Below, piece by piece: positions 7,885 to 19,071 of a stretch of DNA of 37,890 bases. The notes beneath the pieces were generated by a model, which was given only the letters and a program-made list of their open reading frames with translations, did no database searches and was not told the origin of the DNA. The stretch lies in contig JAGRBM010000343.1 of NCBI GenBank assembly GCA_020434085.1, forward strand, positions 1 through 37,890. The letters are read 5' to 3'. This DNA comes from Chrysiogenia bacterium (GTDB lineage: Bacteria; JAGRBM01). Numbering within the stretch: the stretch's first letter is position 1; the number at the start of each line of letters is the position of its first letter. Position numbers and translations under genes: made by a program.

Positions 7885-9480
7885 ATGCCGAAGATCACCA
7901 TCGACGGGACAGAATTCGAAGCCAAGGACGGCGCCACGGTCATCCAGACCTGCGCCGACAATGGCATCGACATTGGTCACTACTGCTGGCACCCGGGCCT
8001 CTCGCCCGAGGGCAACTGCCGCATGTGTCTGGTGGAGGTCGAGAAGGCCCCCAAGCTCATGCCCTCGTGTATGACGACCGTGGGCGACGGCATGGTGGTC
8101 AAGACCCAGCACACCAGCGAAAAGGTGCGCGAAGCGCAGCGCGACGTCATGGAGTTCCTGCTGGTCGATCATCCCATCGACTGCCCCATCTGCGACCAGG
8201 CCGGTGAGTGCAAGCTGCAGGACTACTACATGCAGTACGACCGGCAGCCCTCGCAGGTCCCGCTCGACTCCAAGGTTCACAAGCCCAAGCGCCAGAAGTT
8301 CTCCGAGCAGGTCACCTACGACGCCGAGCGCTGCATTCTCTGCACGCGCTGCGTTCGTTTCTGCCGCGAGATCGAGGGCAAGGAAGAGCTGGGCATGATC
8401 AACCGCGGCGCGGTGAGCCTGATCAGCCTCTACAACGATGAGGCCAAGCTCAGCGGCGACTACCAGGTCAACATCGTCGACATCTGCCCGGTGGGCGCGC
8501 TCACCCACAGCGATTTCCGCTTCAAGAAGCGCGTGTGGTTCATGGACTACACTCCGAGCATCTGCGCCGGTTGTTCGCGCGGCTGCAACGTGACGGTCGG
8601 CTCGCACAACGCGAAGGTCTACCGCTACAAGCCGCGCGAGAACCAGGACGTCAACCAGTGGTGGATGTGCGACGAGGGCCGGCTCACCTACAAGCAGGTG
8701 CACGCCGAGGGCCGCCTTCTCAAGCCGCGCCTTCGCAGCGGCGGTGACAACTCCGAATACACAGACTGGCGCCGCGTGCTCGATCGCAGCGCGGACGTCA
8801 TCAAGCTCCTTGAGAAGAAGGAAGGCCCGCAGGCCATTGCCGCCATCGGCAGCCCGCTGGCCTCCACCGAAGAGAACTACCTGCTCAAGAAGCTCTTTGC
8901 CGCGCGCTTCCCCGGCGCAAAGGTCGCCTTCCCGGCCGCCGATCTCTACAAGGAGGGCGGCCCCGACAAGCTGCTCAAGACCGGGGACAAGGCGCCCAAC
9001 GCCCGCGCCGGCGCCGCGCTGGGGCTGACCGACACAATCGAGTCCGTGATCGAGGGCATCGAGGCCGGCACCATCAAGGCGCTCTACATGCTCGGCGACG
9101 ATCTGGCCGCTACCGGCCCTCTGGCCGAGCGCTTTGCCAAGGCCGCGGAGAAGCTTTCGTGGCTCATGGTGCAGAGCCCCTACTATCACGCCACCGCGCA
9201 GCGCGCGCACGCCGTGCTGGCAGCGACCCATCACCTGGAGAGCCAGGGAACCTTCATCAACTTCGAGGGGCGCGTGCAGCGCTTTGCACCGGCCATCAAG
9301 CCGCAGGTCGAGGCGCGCACCGGCGTGCAGATTCTCCAGGACATGGCCGCCGCCCTGGGCGCGGACATTCCCGGCGGAGAGGGCGCGCAGGTATTCGACG
9401 CGCTGGCCGCCGAAGAAAAGCAGTTTTCGGGCCTGAGCTGGAACGCACTGGGAGACCAGGGCGCAAAGCTCGGGCAGTAA
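7885..9480 (+). CDS. nuoG: NADH-quinone oxidoreductase subunit G (NuoG), short form with N7 ligands
   Basis: 75-kDa-type subunit that wires electrons from NuoE/F towards NuoI and NuoB. The N-terminal ferredoxin domain has Cys34, Cys45, Cys48 and Cys62 for N1b. Next comes the His-Cys box DHPIDCPICDQAGECKLQ for N5, then CILCTRCVRFC with DICPVGAL for N4. A further set, Cys227, Cys230, Cys234 and Cys262 (SICAGCSRGCNV and WWMCDEGR), matches the optional N7 cluster known from E. coli and Thermus NuoG. The C-terminal molybdopterin-oxidoreductase-like domain is much reduced: the total is 531 aa against about 780-910 in those species. It begins 27 bp after nuoF. Confidence 0.95.
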   Translation: MPKITIDGTEFEAKDGATVIQTCADNGIDIGHYCWHPGLSPEGNCRMCLVEVEKAPKLMPSCMTTVGDGMVVKTQHTSEKVREAQRDVMEFLLVDHPIDCPICDQAGECKLQDYYMQYDRQPSQVPLDSKVHKPKRQKFSEQVTYDAERCILCTRCVRFCREIEGKEELGMINRGAVSLISLYNDEAKLSGDYQVNIVDICPVGALTHSDFRFKKRVWFMDYTPSICAGCSRGCNVTVGSHNAKVYRYKPRENQDVNQWWMCDEGRLTYKQVHAEGRLLKPRLRSGGDNSEYTDWRRVLDRSADVIKLLEKKEGPQAIAAIGSPLASTEENYLLKKLFAARFPGAKVAFPAADLYKEGGPDKLLKTGDKAPNARAGAALGLTDTIESVIEGIEAGTIKALYMLGDDLAATGPLAERFAKAAEKLSWLMVQSPYYHATAQRAHAVLAATHHLESQGTFINFEGRVQRFAPAIKPQVEARTGVQILQDMAAALGADIPGGEGAQVFDALAAEEKQFSGLSWNALGDQGAKLGQ

Positions 9481-9492
9481 GTGGAGACCGGG

Positions 9493-10770
9493 ATGGATTT
9501 GCTTGATATCGGCATGATGGTACTGCGCATCGCACTGATGCTGCTCATCGTGCTTCAAACACTGCCCCTCCTGATCTGGATGGAGCGCAAGGCGAGTGCC
9601 TACATGCAGGACCGCCGCGGGCCGACCTACGCCCATGCCGGTCCGGTGCGCATGTTCGGCATGGTCCACACGCTCACCGACGTGGTGAAGCTCATCGGCA
9701 AGGAAGACGTCACCCCGCAGGCCGCTTACAAGCCCTTCCACTTCCTGGCGCCGGCCATTGCGATGTCCGTGGCGCTGGTCACTTTCGCAGTCATCCCCTA
9801 CGCAGGCACGGTGCAGATCGGCGAGCGCGCCTTCCCCATGCAGGTCGCCCAGCTCGACGTCGGTATCCTCTACATTCTGGCGATCGCTTCGCTGGGGGTC
9901 TACGCGGTGATCCTCGCCTCGTGGGCTTCGAACAACAAGTACACCATGTTCGGCGGGCTTCGCGCCTCGGCCCAGATCATCAGCTACGAGCTCGTCATGG
10001 CGCTGTGTCTGCTGGCGCTCATCATGGTCAACGGCTCGCTGCGCCTCGATCAGATCGTCACCCATCAGGGCTCGGCGCCCTGGAACTGGGGCGTCGTCGT
10101 GCAGCCCATCGCCGCAATCCTGTTCGTGGTCTGCGCCTTTGCCGAGACCAACCGCAACCCCTTCGACCTTCCCGAGGGCGAGAGTGAGATCGTTGCCGGT
10201 TTCCACATCGAGTATTCGAGCCTGCGCTTCGCCCTGTTCTTCATGGCCGAGTACGCGCACATGATCGTGGCCTCTGCCATCATCACGAGCCTGTTCTTCG
10301 GCGGCTACAAGATTCCCTTTGTCGAATCGGCGACACTGGTATCGAGTGCCTCGCCCATCCTCACCGGACTGCTGTGGGTCACGCTCATCGGCGGCTCGCT
10401 CATGGGCGCTTTCTTCAGCTTCCTGTTCGTGCGCGGCAACGAGCGCGGCGGCAAGGATATCGACGCGGCCGTGCTTGCCGTGGTGGCGGGCTTTGGCCCC
10501 GCTGCCGCCGCGGCGCTGGTGCTGTTGCTGACGGGCTTCTCGCCCGAGCTTGGCGCCACAGGGGCGAGCATCTTCGCCTCCGTGCTCCAGCTTCTCGCCT
10601 TCATGGCCAAGACGATTTTCTTCTGCTTCCTCTTCATCTGGGTGCGCTGGACCCTGCCGCGCTTCCGCTATGACCAGCTCATGACCGTTGGCTGGAAGTA
10701 CATGCTGCCGCTGGCGCTGCTCAACGTGTTGGTGACGGGCCTGATTCTCTACGGAAAGGACGTGGGCTAA
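9493..10770 (+). CDS. nuoH: NADH-quinone oxidoreductase subunit H (NuoH) with a ~90-residue insertion
   Basis: Membrane subunit that closes the quinone chamber and links it to the proton channels. Motifs are MERKASAYMQDRRGPTYAHA, HTLTDVVKLIGKEDVTP, AETNRNPFDLPEGESEIVAG and, at the end, LPRFRYDQLMTVGWK. The protein is 425 aa, about 100 longer than E. coli NuoH. The extra sequence lies at bases about 10321-10590, between FFGGYKIPF and FMAKTIFF, and is hydrophobic enough for two additional membrane helices around an Arg/Lys-rich loop (RGNERGGKD). The start is ATG 9493 because GGAG lies 6 bp before it; an in-frame GTG at 9481 has no good ribosome site. nuoJ, not nuoI, follows without any gap. Confidence 0.94.
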   Translation: MDLLDIGMMVLRIALMLLIVLQTLPLLIWMERKASAYMQDRRGPTYAHAGPVRMFGMVHTLTDVVKLIGKEDVTPQAAYKPFHFLAPAIAMSVALVTFAVIPYAGTVQIGERAFPMQVAQLDVGILYILAIASLGVYAVILASWASNNKYTMFGGLRASAQIISYELVMALCLLALIMVNGSLRLDQIVTHQGSAPWNWGVVVQPIAAILFVVCAFAETNRNPFDLPEGESEIVAGFHIEYSSLRFALFFMAEYAHMIVASAIITSLFFGGYKIPFVESATLVSSASPILTGLLWVTLIGGSLMGAFFSFLFVRGNERGGKDIDAAVLAVVAGFGPAAAAALVLLLTGFSPELGATGASIFASVLQLLAFMAKTIFFCFLFIWVRWTLPRFRYDQLMTVGWKYMLPLALLNVLVTGLILYGKDVG

Positions 10771-11283
10771 ATGGACGGCGCAACGATCCTTTTCTACCTC
10801 TTTGCGGCCATGGCCGTTGGAAGCGCGGTGCTCGTCGTGACGAGCGACCACGCCATCCGCTGCGCCATGTACCTCGTGGTCACGTTCTTCAACCTGGCCG
10901 CGCTCTACATCCTGCTCGACGCCCACTTCCTGGGGGCTGCGCAGATTCTGATCTATGCCGGCGCCATCACGGTGCTGATCCTGTTCGTCATCATGCTGCT
11001 CGACATCACGAGCCTCGGATCCTTCGCTGCGAGCCGCAACGACGCCGCGCGGGCCATCGGCCTTGTCGCCACGGCCACGCTGCTGCTCATTCTCGCCCCG
11101 AAGATCATCGGCATGGGAAATGTCGGCTTTGCCGCGGAGATCCCCGCCGACTTCGGCAGCGCGAAGGAGCTGGGCGTCCTGCTCTACAAGCGCTACCTGC
11201 TGGCCTTCGAGATGGTCGCGGTCCTGCTGCTCGCAGCGGTCGTGGCCGCCGTGGCCATCGCCCACAAAGAGGAGGAGGCCTGA
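10771..11283 (+). CDS. nuoJ: NADH-quinone oxidoreductase subunit J (NuoJ)
   Basis: Membrane subunit of complex I whose helix 3 takes part in coupling quinone reduction to pumping. 170 aa with about five hydrophobic segments. The signature HFLGAAQILIYAGAITVLILFVIMLLD carries the conserved Tyr-Ala-Gly-Ala in helix 3 (the motif runs from about residue 51). The ATG directly follows the nuoH stop, and its ribosome site (GGAAAGGA) lies inside nuoH. Only one base separates its stop from nuoK. The usual gene order would place nuoI before it; that gene is absent. Confidence 0.94.
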   Translation: MDGATILFYLFAAMAVGSAVLVVTSDHAIRCAMYLVVTFFNLAALYILLDAHFLGAAQILIYAGAITVLILFVIMLLDITSLGSFAASRNDAARAIGLVATATLLLILAPKIIGMGNVGFAAEIPADFGSAKELGVLLYKRYLLAFEMVAVLLLAAVVAAVAIAHKEEEA

Positions 11284-11284
11284 T

Positions 11285-11590
11285 ATGGAAATCACGCTCG
11301 GCCACTACCTCATTGTCTCGGCGCTCTTGTTCTGTACCGGCATCTTCGGCGTGGTCACGCGCCGCAATGTCATCATGATTCTCATGAGCATCGAGCTCAT
11401 GCTCAATGGCGTGAACCTCTCGTTCGCCGCCTTCGCCCGCCACTGGGGTGATGGATCGGGACACGTGATGGTGGTGCTGTCCATCGCCGTTGCCGCAGCC
11501 GAGGCCGCCGTGGGTCTGGCGCTGCTCATTGCCATTTTCCGTAACCGCGAGAGCGTGAACGTCGAAGACCTCGACCTGCTGAAGGGTTAA
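11285..11590 (+). CDS. nuoK: NADH-quinone oxidoreductase subunit K (NuoK)
   Basis: Small MrpC-like membrane subunit of complex I. 101 aa, the standard length, with three hydrophobic helices. The two key buried carboxylates are present, Glu37 in SIELMLNGVNL and Glu73 in VAAAEAAVGLAL, at the usual spacing of 36 residues. The ATG at 11285 is chosen because it is preceded by GAGGAGG inside the end of nuoJ; the reading frame stays open further upstream but runs through nuoJ. nuoL follows after 5 bp. Confidence 0.95.
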   Translation: MEITLGHYLIVSALLFCTGIFGVVTRRNVIMILMSIELMLNGVNLSFAAFARHWGDGSGHVMVVLSIAVAAAEAAVGLALLIAIFRNRESVNVEDLDLLKG

Positions 11591-11595
11591 GAGAA

Positions 11596-13734
<2,139 letters not shown>

Positions 13735-13749
13735 GCGAAAGGAACGAAC

Positions 13750-15363
<1,614 letters not shown>

Positions 15364-15376
15364 GGAAACGAGCGCC

Positions 15377-16873
15377 GTGCCTGAGCTCAACATCAATTTT
15401 CACTACGTCCTGCCGCCGCTGCTGATGGCGCTGGGCGGCTGCGTGGTCCTGACCGAGGGCCTCGTTCTGGGCGCCCGCAAGCACACCCTGTTCTTCGTTA
15501 CGACGCTCATCACCGCGGCGGCCTCGCTGGGCGCTTCGCTCTGCCTGCGCGGCGAGGTGGGCGCGGGCTTCTCCGATGCCGTCATCATCGACGGCACGGT
15601 GGTGTTGCTGCTCAGCCTCGTCGCCATTTGCGTCATCCTGGGCGCGCTCGTATCGCCTGCCTATCTCAACCGCTACAAAATGAAGGGCGCCGATTACTAC
15701 ACGCTCATGCTCTTCGCCGCCTGCGGAATGCAGGTGCTGGTGAGCGCCGGCGATCTCTCCACCCTGTTCATCGGTCTCGAAACCATGTCGGTGAGCGTCT
15801 ACGCGCTCACCGGTTATCGCATCCGCCAGGACGCCTCCACCGAGGGGGCGATGAAGTATTTCCTGCTGGGCGCCTTTGCCACGGGATTTCTGCTCTACGG
15901 CATGGCTTTCCTCTATGGCGCGACCGGCACGACCAATCTGGCCGAAATGGGCCTGCGCCTTGGCGACATCACCGAGGGATCGCACACGGCGCTCTTTGCC
16001 ATGCTGGGCCTTGGCCTGCTGCTCGTCGGCATGGCCTTCAAGGTCGGCGCCTTCCCCTTCCACATGTGGGTTCCCGATGCCTACCAGGGCGCGCCCACGC
16101 CGGTAACCGCCTTCATGTCCGTGGCGGTCAAGGCCGCCGCCTTCGGCATCCTGCTGCGCACCCTCTCGGTCGCACTCTTCCCGCTCGCCTACCTGTGGCA
16201 GCCGCTCATCTCGTGGCTGGCGGTGGGCACGATGCTGGCCGGCAACGTGCTGGCGCTGCGTCAGGACAATGTAAAGCGCATGCTCGCCTATTCGAGCGTC
16301 TCCCACGCGGGCTACCTCCTGCTGGGCGTCGCCGCTTCGGGCACGCTTCCCACCGAGGCCGGCGCCGCAGTGATCCACTACCTGATGGTCTACGCCTTCA
16401 TGAACGTCGGCGCCTTTGCCGTGCTGCTCTCGCTCTCGCGCGAGGGATATGAGCGCACCCGCTACAGCGACCTCACGGGCCTCTCGCAGGAGCGCCCGCT
16501 CATCGCCGCCGTGCTGGCCTTTTTCATGATTGCGCTCGCCGGCATTCCGCCCACCGGCGGCTTTACCGCGAAGTTCTACCTCTTTGCCGCGGCCATCAAG
16601 TCCGGTCTGGCCGGCCCGGCCATCCTGGGCATCCTGAGCTCGGTCATCGGCGTCGTCTATTACCTGCGCGTCGTGGTCGTCTCCTACATGAATCCCCGCG
16701 ATGAGAGCGCGCCCATCCCGGCCGTTGCGCCGCGCGGCATCGCCCTCTCGGCCGTCATCGTCATCGCCCTGCTGGTCACCCTGGAAATGGGCCTCAACCT
16801 CCTGCCGGGCCTTGGCTGGTTCATTCCCGGCTACCTCGAAGAATTCAGCCACGCCATCGCCGCCGCCTTCTGA
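15377..16873 (+). CDS. nuoN: NADH-quinone oxidoreductase subunit N, second copy (NuoN2)
   Basis: Last gene of the complex I block, an antiporter-like proton-pumping subunit. 498 aa. Motifs are FIGLETMSVSVYALTGYR (Glu), FKVGAFPFHMWVPDAYQGAP, TPVTAFMSVAVKAAAFG (Lys), VKRMLAYSSVSHAGYLLLG and GIPPTGGFTAKFYLFAAA. The start is GTG 15377, eight bases after AAGGAAA and 13 bp after the nuoM2 stop; an earlier in-frame ATG at 15272 would overlap nuoM2 by about 90 bases and add a non-homologous, non-hydrophobic extension. The protein begins PELNINFHYVLPPLL, as expected of NuoN. Confidence 0.94.
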   Translation: MPELNINFHYVLPPLLMALGGCVVLTEGLVLGARKHTLFFVTTLITAAASLGASLCLRGEVGAGFSDAVIIDGTVVLLLSLVAICVILGALVSPAYLNRYKMKGADYYTLMLFAACGMQVLVSAGDLSTLFIGLETMSVSVYALTGYRIRQDASTEGAMKYFLLGAFATGFLLYGMAFLYGATGTTNLAEMGLRLGDITEGSHTALFAMLGLGLLLVGMAFKVGAFPFHMWVPDAYQGAPTPVTAFMSVAVKAAAFGILLRTLSVALFPLAYLWQPLISWLAVGTMLAGNVLALRQDNVKRMLAYSSVSHAGYLLLGVAASGTLPTEAGAAVIHYLMVYAFMNVGAFAVLLSLSREGYERTRYSDLTGLSQERPLIAAVLAFFMIALAGIPPTGGFTAKFYLFAAAIKSGLAGPAILGILSSVIGVVYYLRVVVVSYMNPRDESAPIPAVAPRGIALSAVIVIALLVTLEMGLNLLPGLGWFIPGYLEEFSHAIAAAF

Positions 16874-17025
16874 GGCTTCGCCTCCTTCATTCGCGGTCAA
16901 ATTTCGCATTCACTCGTGCTGGCATCCGCGCGCCCGTTACTGCGTAGACCCGACTTCGCTGAGGCTTCGCCGCTTTCATTCGCGTCCGAACATCGCAATC
17001 ACACGCGCTGGTATCTCCGTGCCCG
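16871..17025 (+). repeat. Two diverged 66-bp direct repeats, 89-bp period
   Basis: Unit 1 is 16871-16936 and unit 2 is 16960-17025. Aligned without gaps they agree at 52 of 66 positions, both starting TGAGGCTTCGCC and both ending in GCCCG. The shared GGCTTCGCC core can form a small hairpin. The first unit includes the nuoN2 stop codon. It looks like a decayed tandem duplication or two copies of a dispersed repeat; no coding potential is seen. Confidence 0.65.
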
Positions 17026-17189
17026 CACCCGTGAACGTGGACGAAACGGTCCCTGCGACCACGCGCACGCCAGCCTCGATCCGACTTTCATCCCTTGCCT
17101 GAATCACTCCATCACCAGTTGTCTTCTCTCCCGATCGCCGTTCCTCCTTTCCTTGAGCGTTTTTCGAAATCCGGTTTCCGTGATTTTTT
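16874..17189. other. Gene-free stretch after nuoN2
   Basis: About 316 bases with no convincing gene on either strand. The left part holds a diverged direct repeat that begins within the nuoN2 stop codon. The right part is of slightly lower GC and has T-rich patches (TGATTTTTTC at 17181-17190) just beyond the stop of the convergent minus-strand gene. I do not see a clear U-tailed terminator for the nuo operon. Confidence 0.6.
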
Positions 17190-18068
17190 CTACGGCGGCC
17201 CGGCGCCGCTGCACTCGTAGCCCCCGCTCCAGGCGGGCTCGCCCCCGGTGGGAGCGGGCCGCTCCTCAGCTCCGCCGCGCGAAGGCGCCCCGCCCGCCCG
17301 CTCCGCGCGGGCATCCGCAATCACCTGGCAGGCCTCGGGGTCTTTCTCGATGGGCCGCTCGTAACCGACCTTGCGGGCCTCGCTTCGCGTGCGCGAGAGC
17401 AGCGTGCGCGCCGCGCGCAGGCAGAGCGCGTCGTCACCGGTGAGAAAAATCGCCGCCAGCAGCTCGCCCCAGGCGTAGTGGCGCATGTGTTCGATCTCGC
17501 CGAGTTTTCCGCAATGGCGCGCGAAAATCTCCACGAAAGTGCCGGGCAGGTCTTGCCCCTCGTGCCAGCCGCGCACCGCGCGCGAGACATCCACCAGCGC
17601 GGCGCTCGCGCGGGCAAAGGCCTCCCCCGTGGCAGGGCGGTTGGAGTCGGGCACCTCGGCGAGCGCCTCATCGAGCACGCGGGCCGCGCGAACCCGAAGA
17701 CTGCGCTCGGTGCCGGCGCGGCAGAGCCGGCTCACGGCGCTCAGCGCAATCACCCGGCACACCACCGCGCGCGGATTCTCAAAGAGCGGGCCGCGAATCC
17801 GGCCGTAGATCTCCAGGTAATGGCGCTCGAGCCCCCTGGGCGATTCCTTGCCCTCCCCGGCCGAATCTGGGCTGGTCTCTGGCGGCTGCGTTTGGCGCGG
17901 CTGCGTCTGGGTGGACTGCGCTTCATGGAGCGGCGGCGCTGCAGGGCCCTCCCGCCCGATGGGCCCCGGATCGTCTGGAGCGGAACGCGCCCCCGACGCG
18001 CGGGCGCGGCGGGCCGCGCTCTCGGCGGCGCGACGTTCGTGTCGGTTCCTGGGAATCTGCTGGTCCAT
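17190..18068 (-). CDS. Hypothetical protein, unrecognised family
   Basis: I do not recognise this 292-aa protein. It begins MDQQIPRNRHERRAAESAAR, a basic helical start of the NRHERRAA type sometimes seen in small bacterial proteins. A low-complexity linker rich in Pro, Gln, Thr and Ser follows (about residues 25-75). Residues about 80-250 form a soluble, mostly helical domain with many Arg, Ala and Glu residues. The last 45 residues are Gly/Pro/Ala-rich and again look disordered. No signal peptide or membrane span is seen. The start at 18068 is chosen because AGGAGGG lies just upstream; the frame stays open to 18119. It is convergent with the nuo operon and divergent from the COQ4-like gene. 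An overlapping plus-strand frame lacks such support. Confidence 0.6.
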   Translation of the reverse strand: MDQQIPRNRHERRAAESAARRARASGARSAPDDPGPIGREGPAAPPLHEAQSTQTQPRQTQPPETSPDSAGEGKESPRGLERHYLEIYGRIRGPLFENPRAVVCRVIALSAVSRLCRAGTERSLRVRAARVLDEALAEVPDSNRPATGEAFARASAALVDVSRAVRGWHEGQDLPGTFVEIFARHCGKLGEIEHMRHYAWGELLAAIFLTGDDALCLRAARTLLSRTRSEARKVGYERPIEKDPEACQVIADARAERAGGAPSRGGAEERPAPTGGEPAWSGGYECSGAGPP

Positions 18069-18101
18069 GGCAGCCCTCCTGCCTCCAGCTTTGCACAGCA
18101 C

Positions 18102-18120
18102 TGTGACGAGCGGCGTCACA
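18102..18120. promoter_or_regulatory. Perfect 7-5-7 palindrome, candidate operator
   Basis: TGTGACG at 18102-18108 and CGTCACA at 18114-18120 are perfect inverted arms around AGCGG. The site lies in the 172-bp divergent region between the hypothetical gene (start 18068) and the COQ4-like gene (start 18241), 34 bp before the former start. It resembles a dimeric regulator site. The half-sites look like CRP/FNR half-sites but the spacing is 9 rather than 6 between TGTGA and TCACA. Confidence 0.4.
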
Positions 18121-18240
18121 TGAAAGCGCGGAGTTGATCACGGCGCGCGGGCGCGTCATGCTGGACTGGTCAGGCCAGAGCCCGGGCAATCCGGCCCGGC
18201 GGCCCGCCGCGTGCGGCGCGGCAAGAGGAGCGCGAGCCCC

Positions 18241-18975
18241 ATGGCTTCACCCTTCAGAATCCGCCCCGGAGAGGGACTTCGGGCGCTGCGACGTTCGATG
18301 CGCGATCCCGACGATACCGGGCAGGTGGGAGTGGTCGTGCGCGCGTTTCAGGGCAAATCCCCCCAGCGGATTGCCCGCCGGGCCCGCCGCACCAGAGAGG
18401 GCCGGCGCCTGCTGCGCGAAAAGCCGGACCTGCTGGCTGCCCTGCGCAACCGCGAGTGGCTCGCCTCCCTTCCGGAAAAGAGCCTGGGCCGCGCCTATCT
18501 CGACTTCGTGGTGCGGTACAAGATCTCGGCGGACGGGCTGATGGACGCGTTGGCAGAGCCGGGCGCCCGGAGCGACTACGAGCGTCACCTCTCCGAAGAC
18601 GAGCTCTTCCTCAACCAGTGGGCGGGCCTGACGCACGACCTGTTCCACGTGGTCACCGGTTACGAAACCGATCTCATCGGCGAGGTGGCCGTGCTGAACT
18701 TTACCCTCGCCCAGAGCAGAAACCCCGGCCTGGGCGTGCTGCTCATACCACCCAACGTGCTCACGCCGATCTTCGCCCCCCGACACGCGGCAATCATCTG
18801 GAAAGCCGCGCTCCGCGGCCTGCGTGCCAGGTGGTTCCTCGTGCAGAACTGGGTGGAGTTGCTCGAAGAGCCCCTTGAGGAGGTGCGCCGCAAACTGGGG
18901 GTCGGCCCGCCGCCCGGCTACGACCAGTTTTTCAGCCCGAAGTTCCGAAGAGGATTCGAGAGTGCGGCCTCCTAG
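18241..18975 (+). CDS. COQ4-family quinone biosynthesis protein
   Basis: Member of the COQ4 family, which acts in ubiquinone synthesis in mitochondria and has bacterial homologues. 244 aa with no signal peptide or clear membrane span. The family metal-binding motif His-Asp-x2-His-x11-Glu is intact as HDLFHVVTGYETDLIGE, with His132, Asp133, His136 and Glu148. The conserved downstream NFTLAQSRNPGLGVLLI and WVELLEEPLEEVRRKLG segments also fit the family. ATG 18241 is chosen because AGAGGAG lies 10 bp before it; a GTG at 18211 is in frame but less likely. Its place beside complex I suggests a role with the quinone pool. The family call is strong; its exact reaction here, and whether the quinone is ubiquinone, are inferred. 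Confidence 0.85.
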   Translation: MASPFRIRPGEGLRALRRSMRDPDDTGQVGVVVRAFQGKSPQRIARRARRTREGRRLLREKPDLLAALRNREWLASLPEKSLGRAYLDFVVRYKISADGLMDALAEPGARSDYERHLSEDELFLNQWAGLTHDLFHVVTGYETDLIGEVAVLNFTLAQSRNPGLGVLLIPPNVLTPIFAPRHAAIIWKAALRGLRARWFLVQNWVELLEEPLEEVRRKLGVGPPPGYDQFFSPKFRRGFESAAS

Positions 18976-19022
18976 GATTCCCGACCGCCACTCCGTCTGA
19001 CTCGTTTCAAACGCGCAAAAAC

Positions 19023-19052
19023 AAAGGGCCCTCCCGATCGGGAGGGCCCTTT
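19023..19052. terminator. Strong bidirectional intrinsic terminator
   Basis: Bases 19023-19035 pair perfectly with 19040-19052 (13 bp) around a GATC loop. The stem has A's at its left foot and T's at its right foot, so it can terminate from both sides. It separates the convergent COQ4-like gene (ends 18975) and pilY1 (ends 19072). Confidence 0.9.
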
Positions 19053-19071
19053 GGCTGTGGGACAGGAATGA

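Noticed and set aside
10321-10590. NuoI fused into NuoH
   Set aside because: The insertion is hydrophobic and contains no cysteine motifs, so it cannot hold the two NuoI iron-sulfur clusters.
4555-11295. Huge minus-strand open frame (2246 codons) opposite nuoC to nuoK
   Set aside because: It is antisense to well identified nuo genes, is full of His, Asp, Gly and Arg from complementary high-GC codons, and has no recognisable domain. It is a by-product of codon bias.
18102-18120. Reading the palindrome as a CRP or FNR site
   Set aside because: TGTGA and TCACA are 9 bases apart, not the 6 of CRP; FNR uses TTGAT half-sites with 4 between.
17478-18137. Plus-strand frame overlapping the hypothetical minus-strand gene
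   Set aside because: No ribosome site, and it would run through the start region of the minus gene, which has AGGAGGG before its ATG. The choice of strand is likely but not certain.
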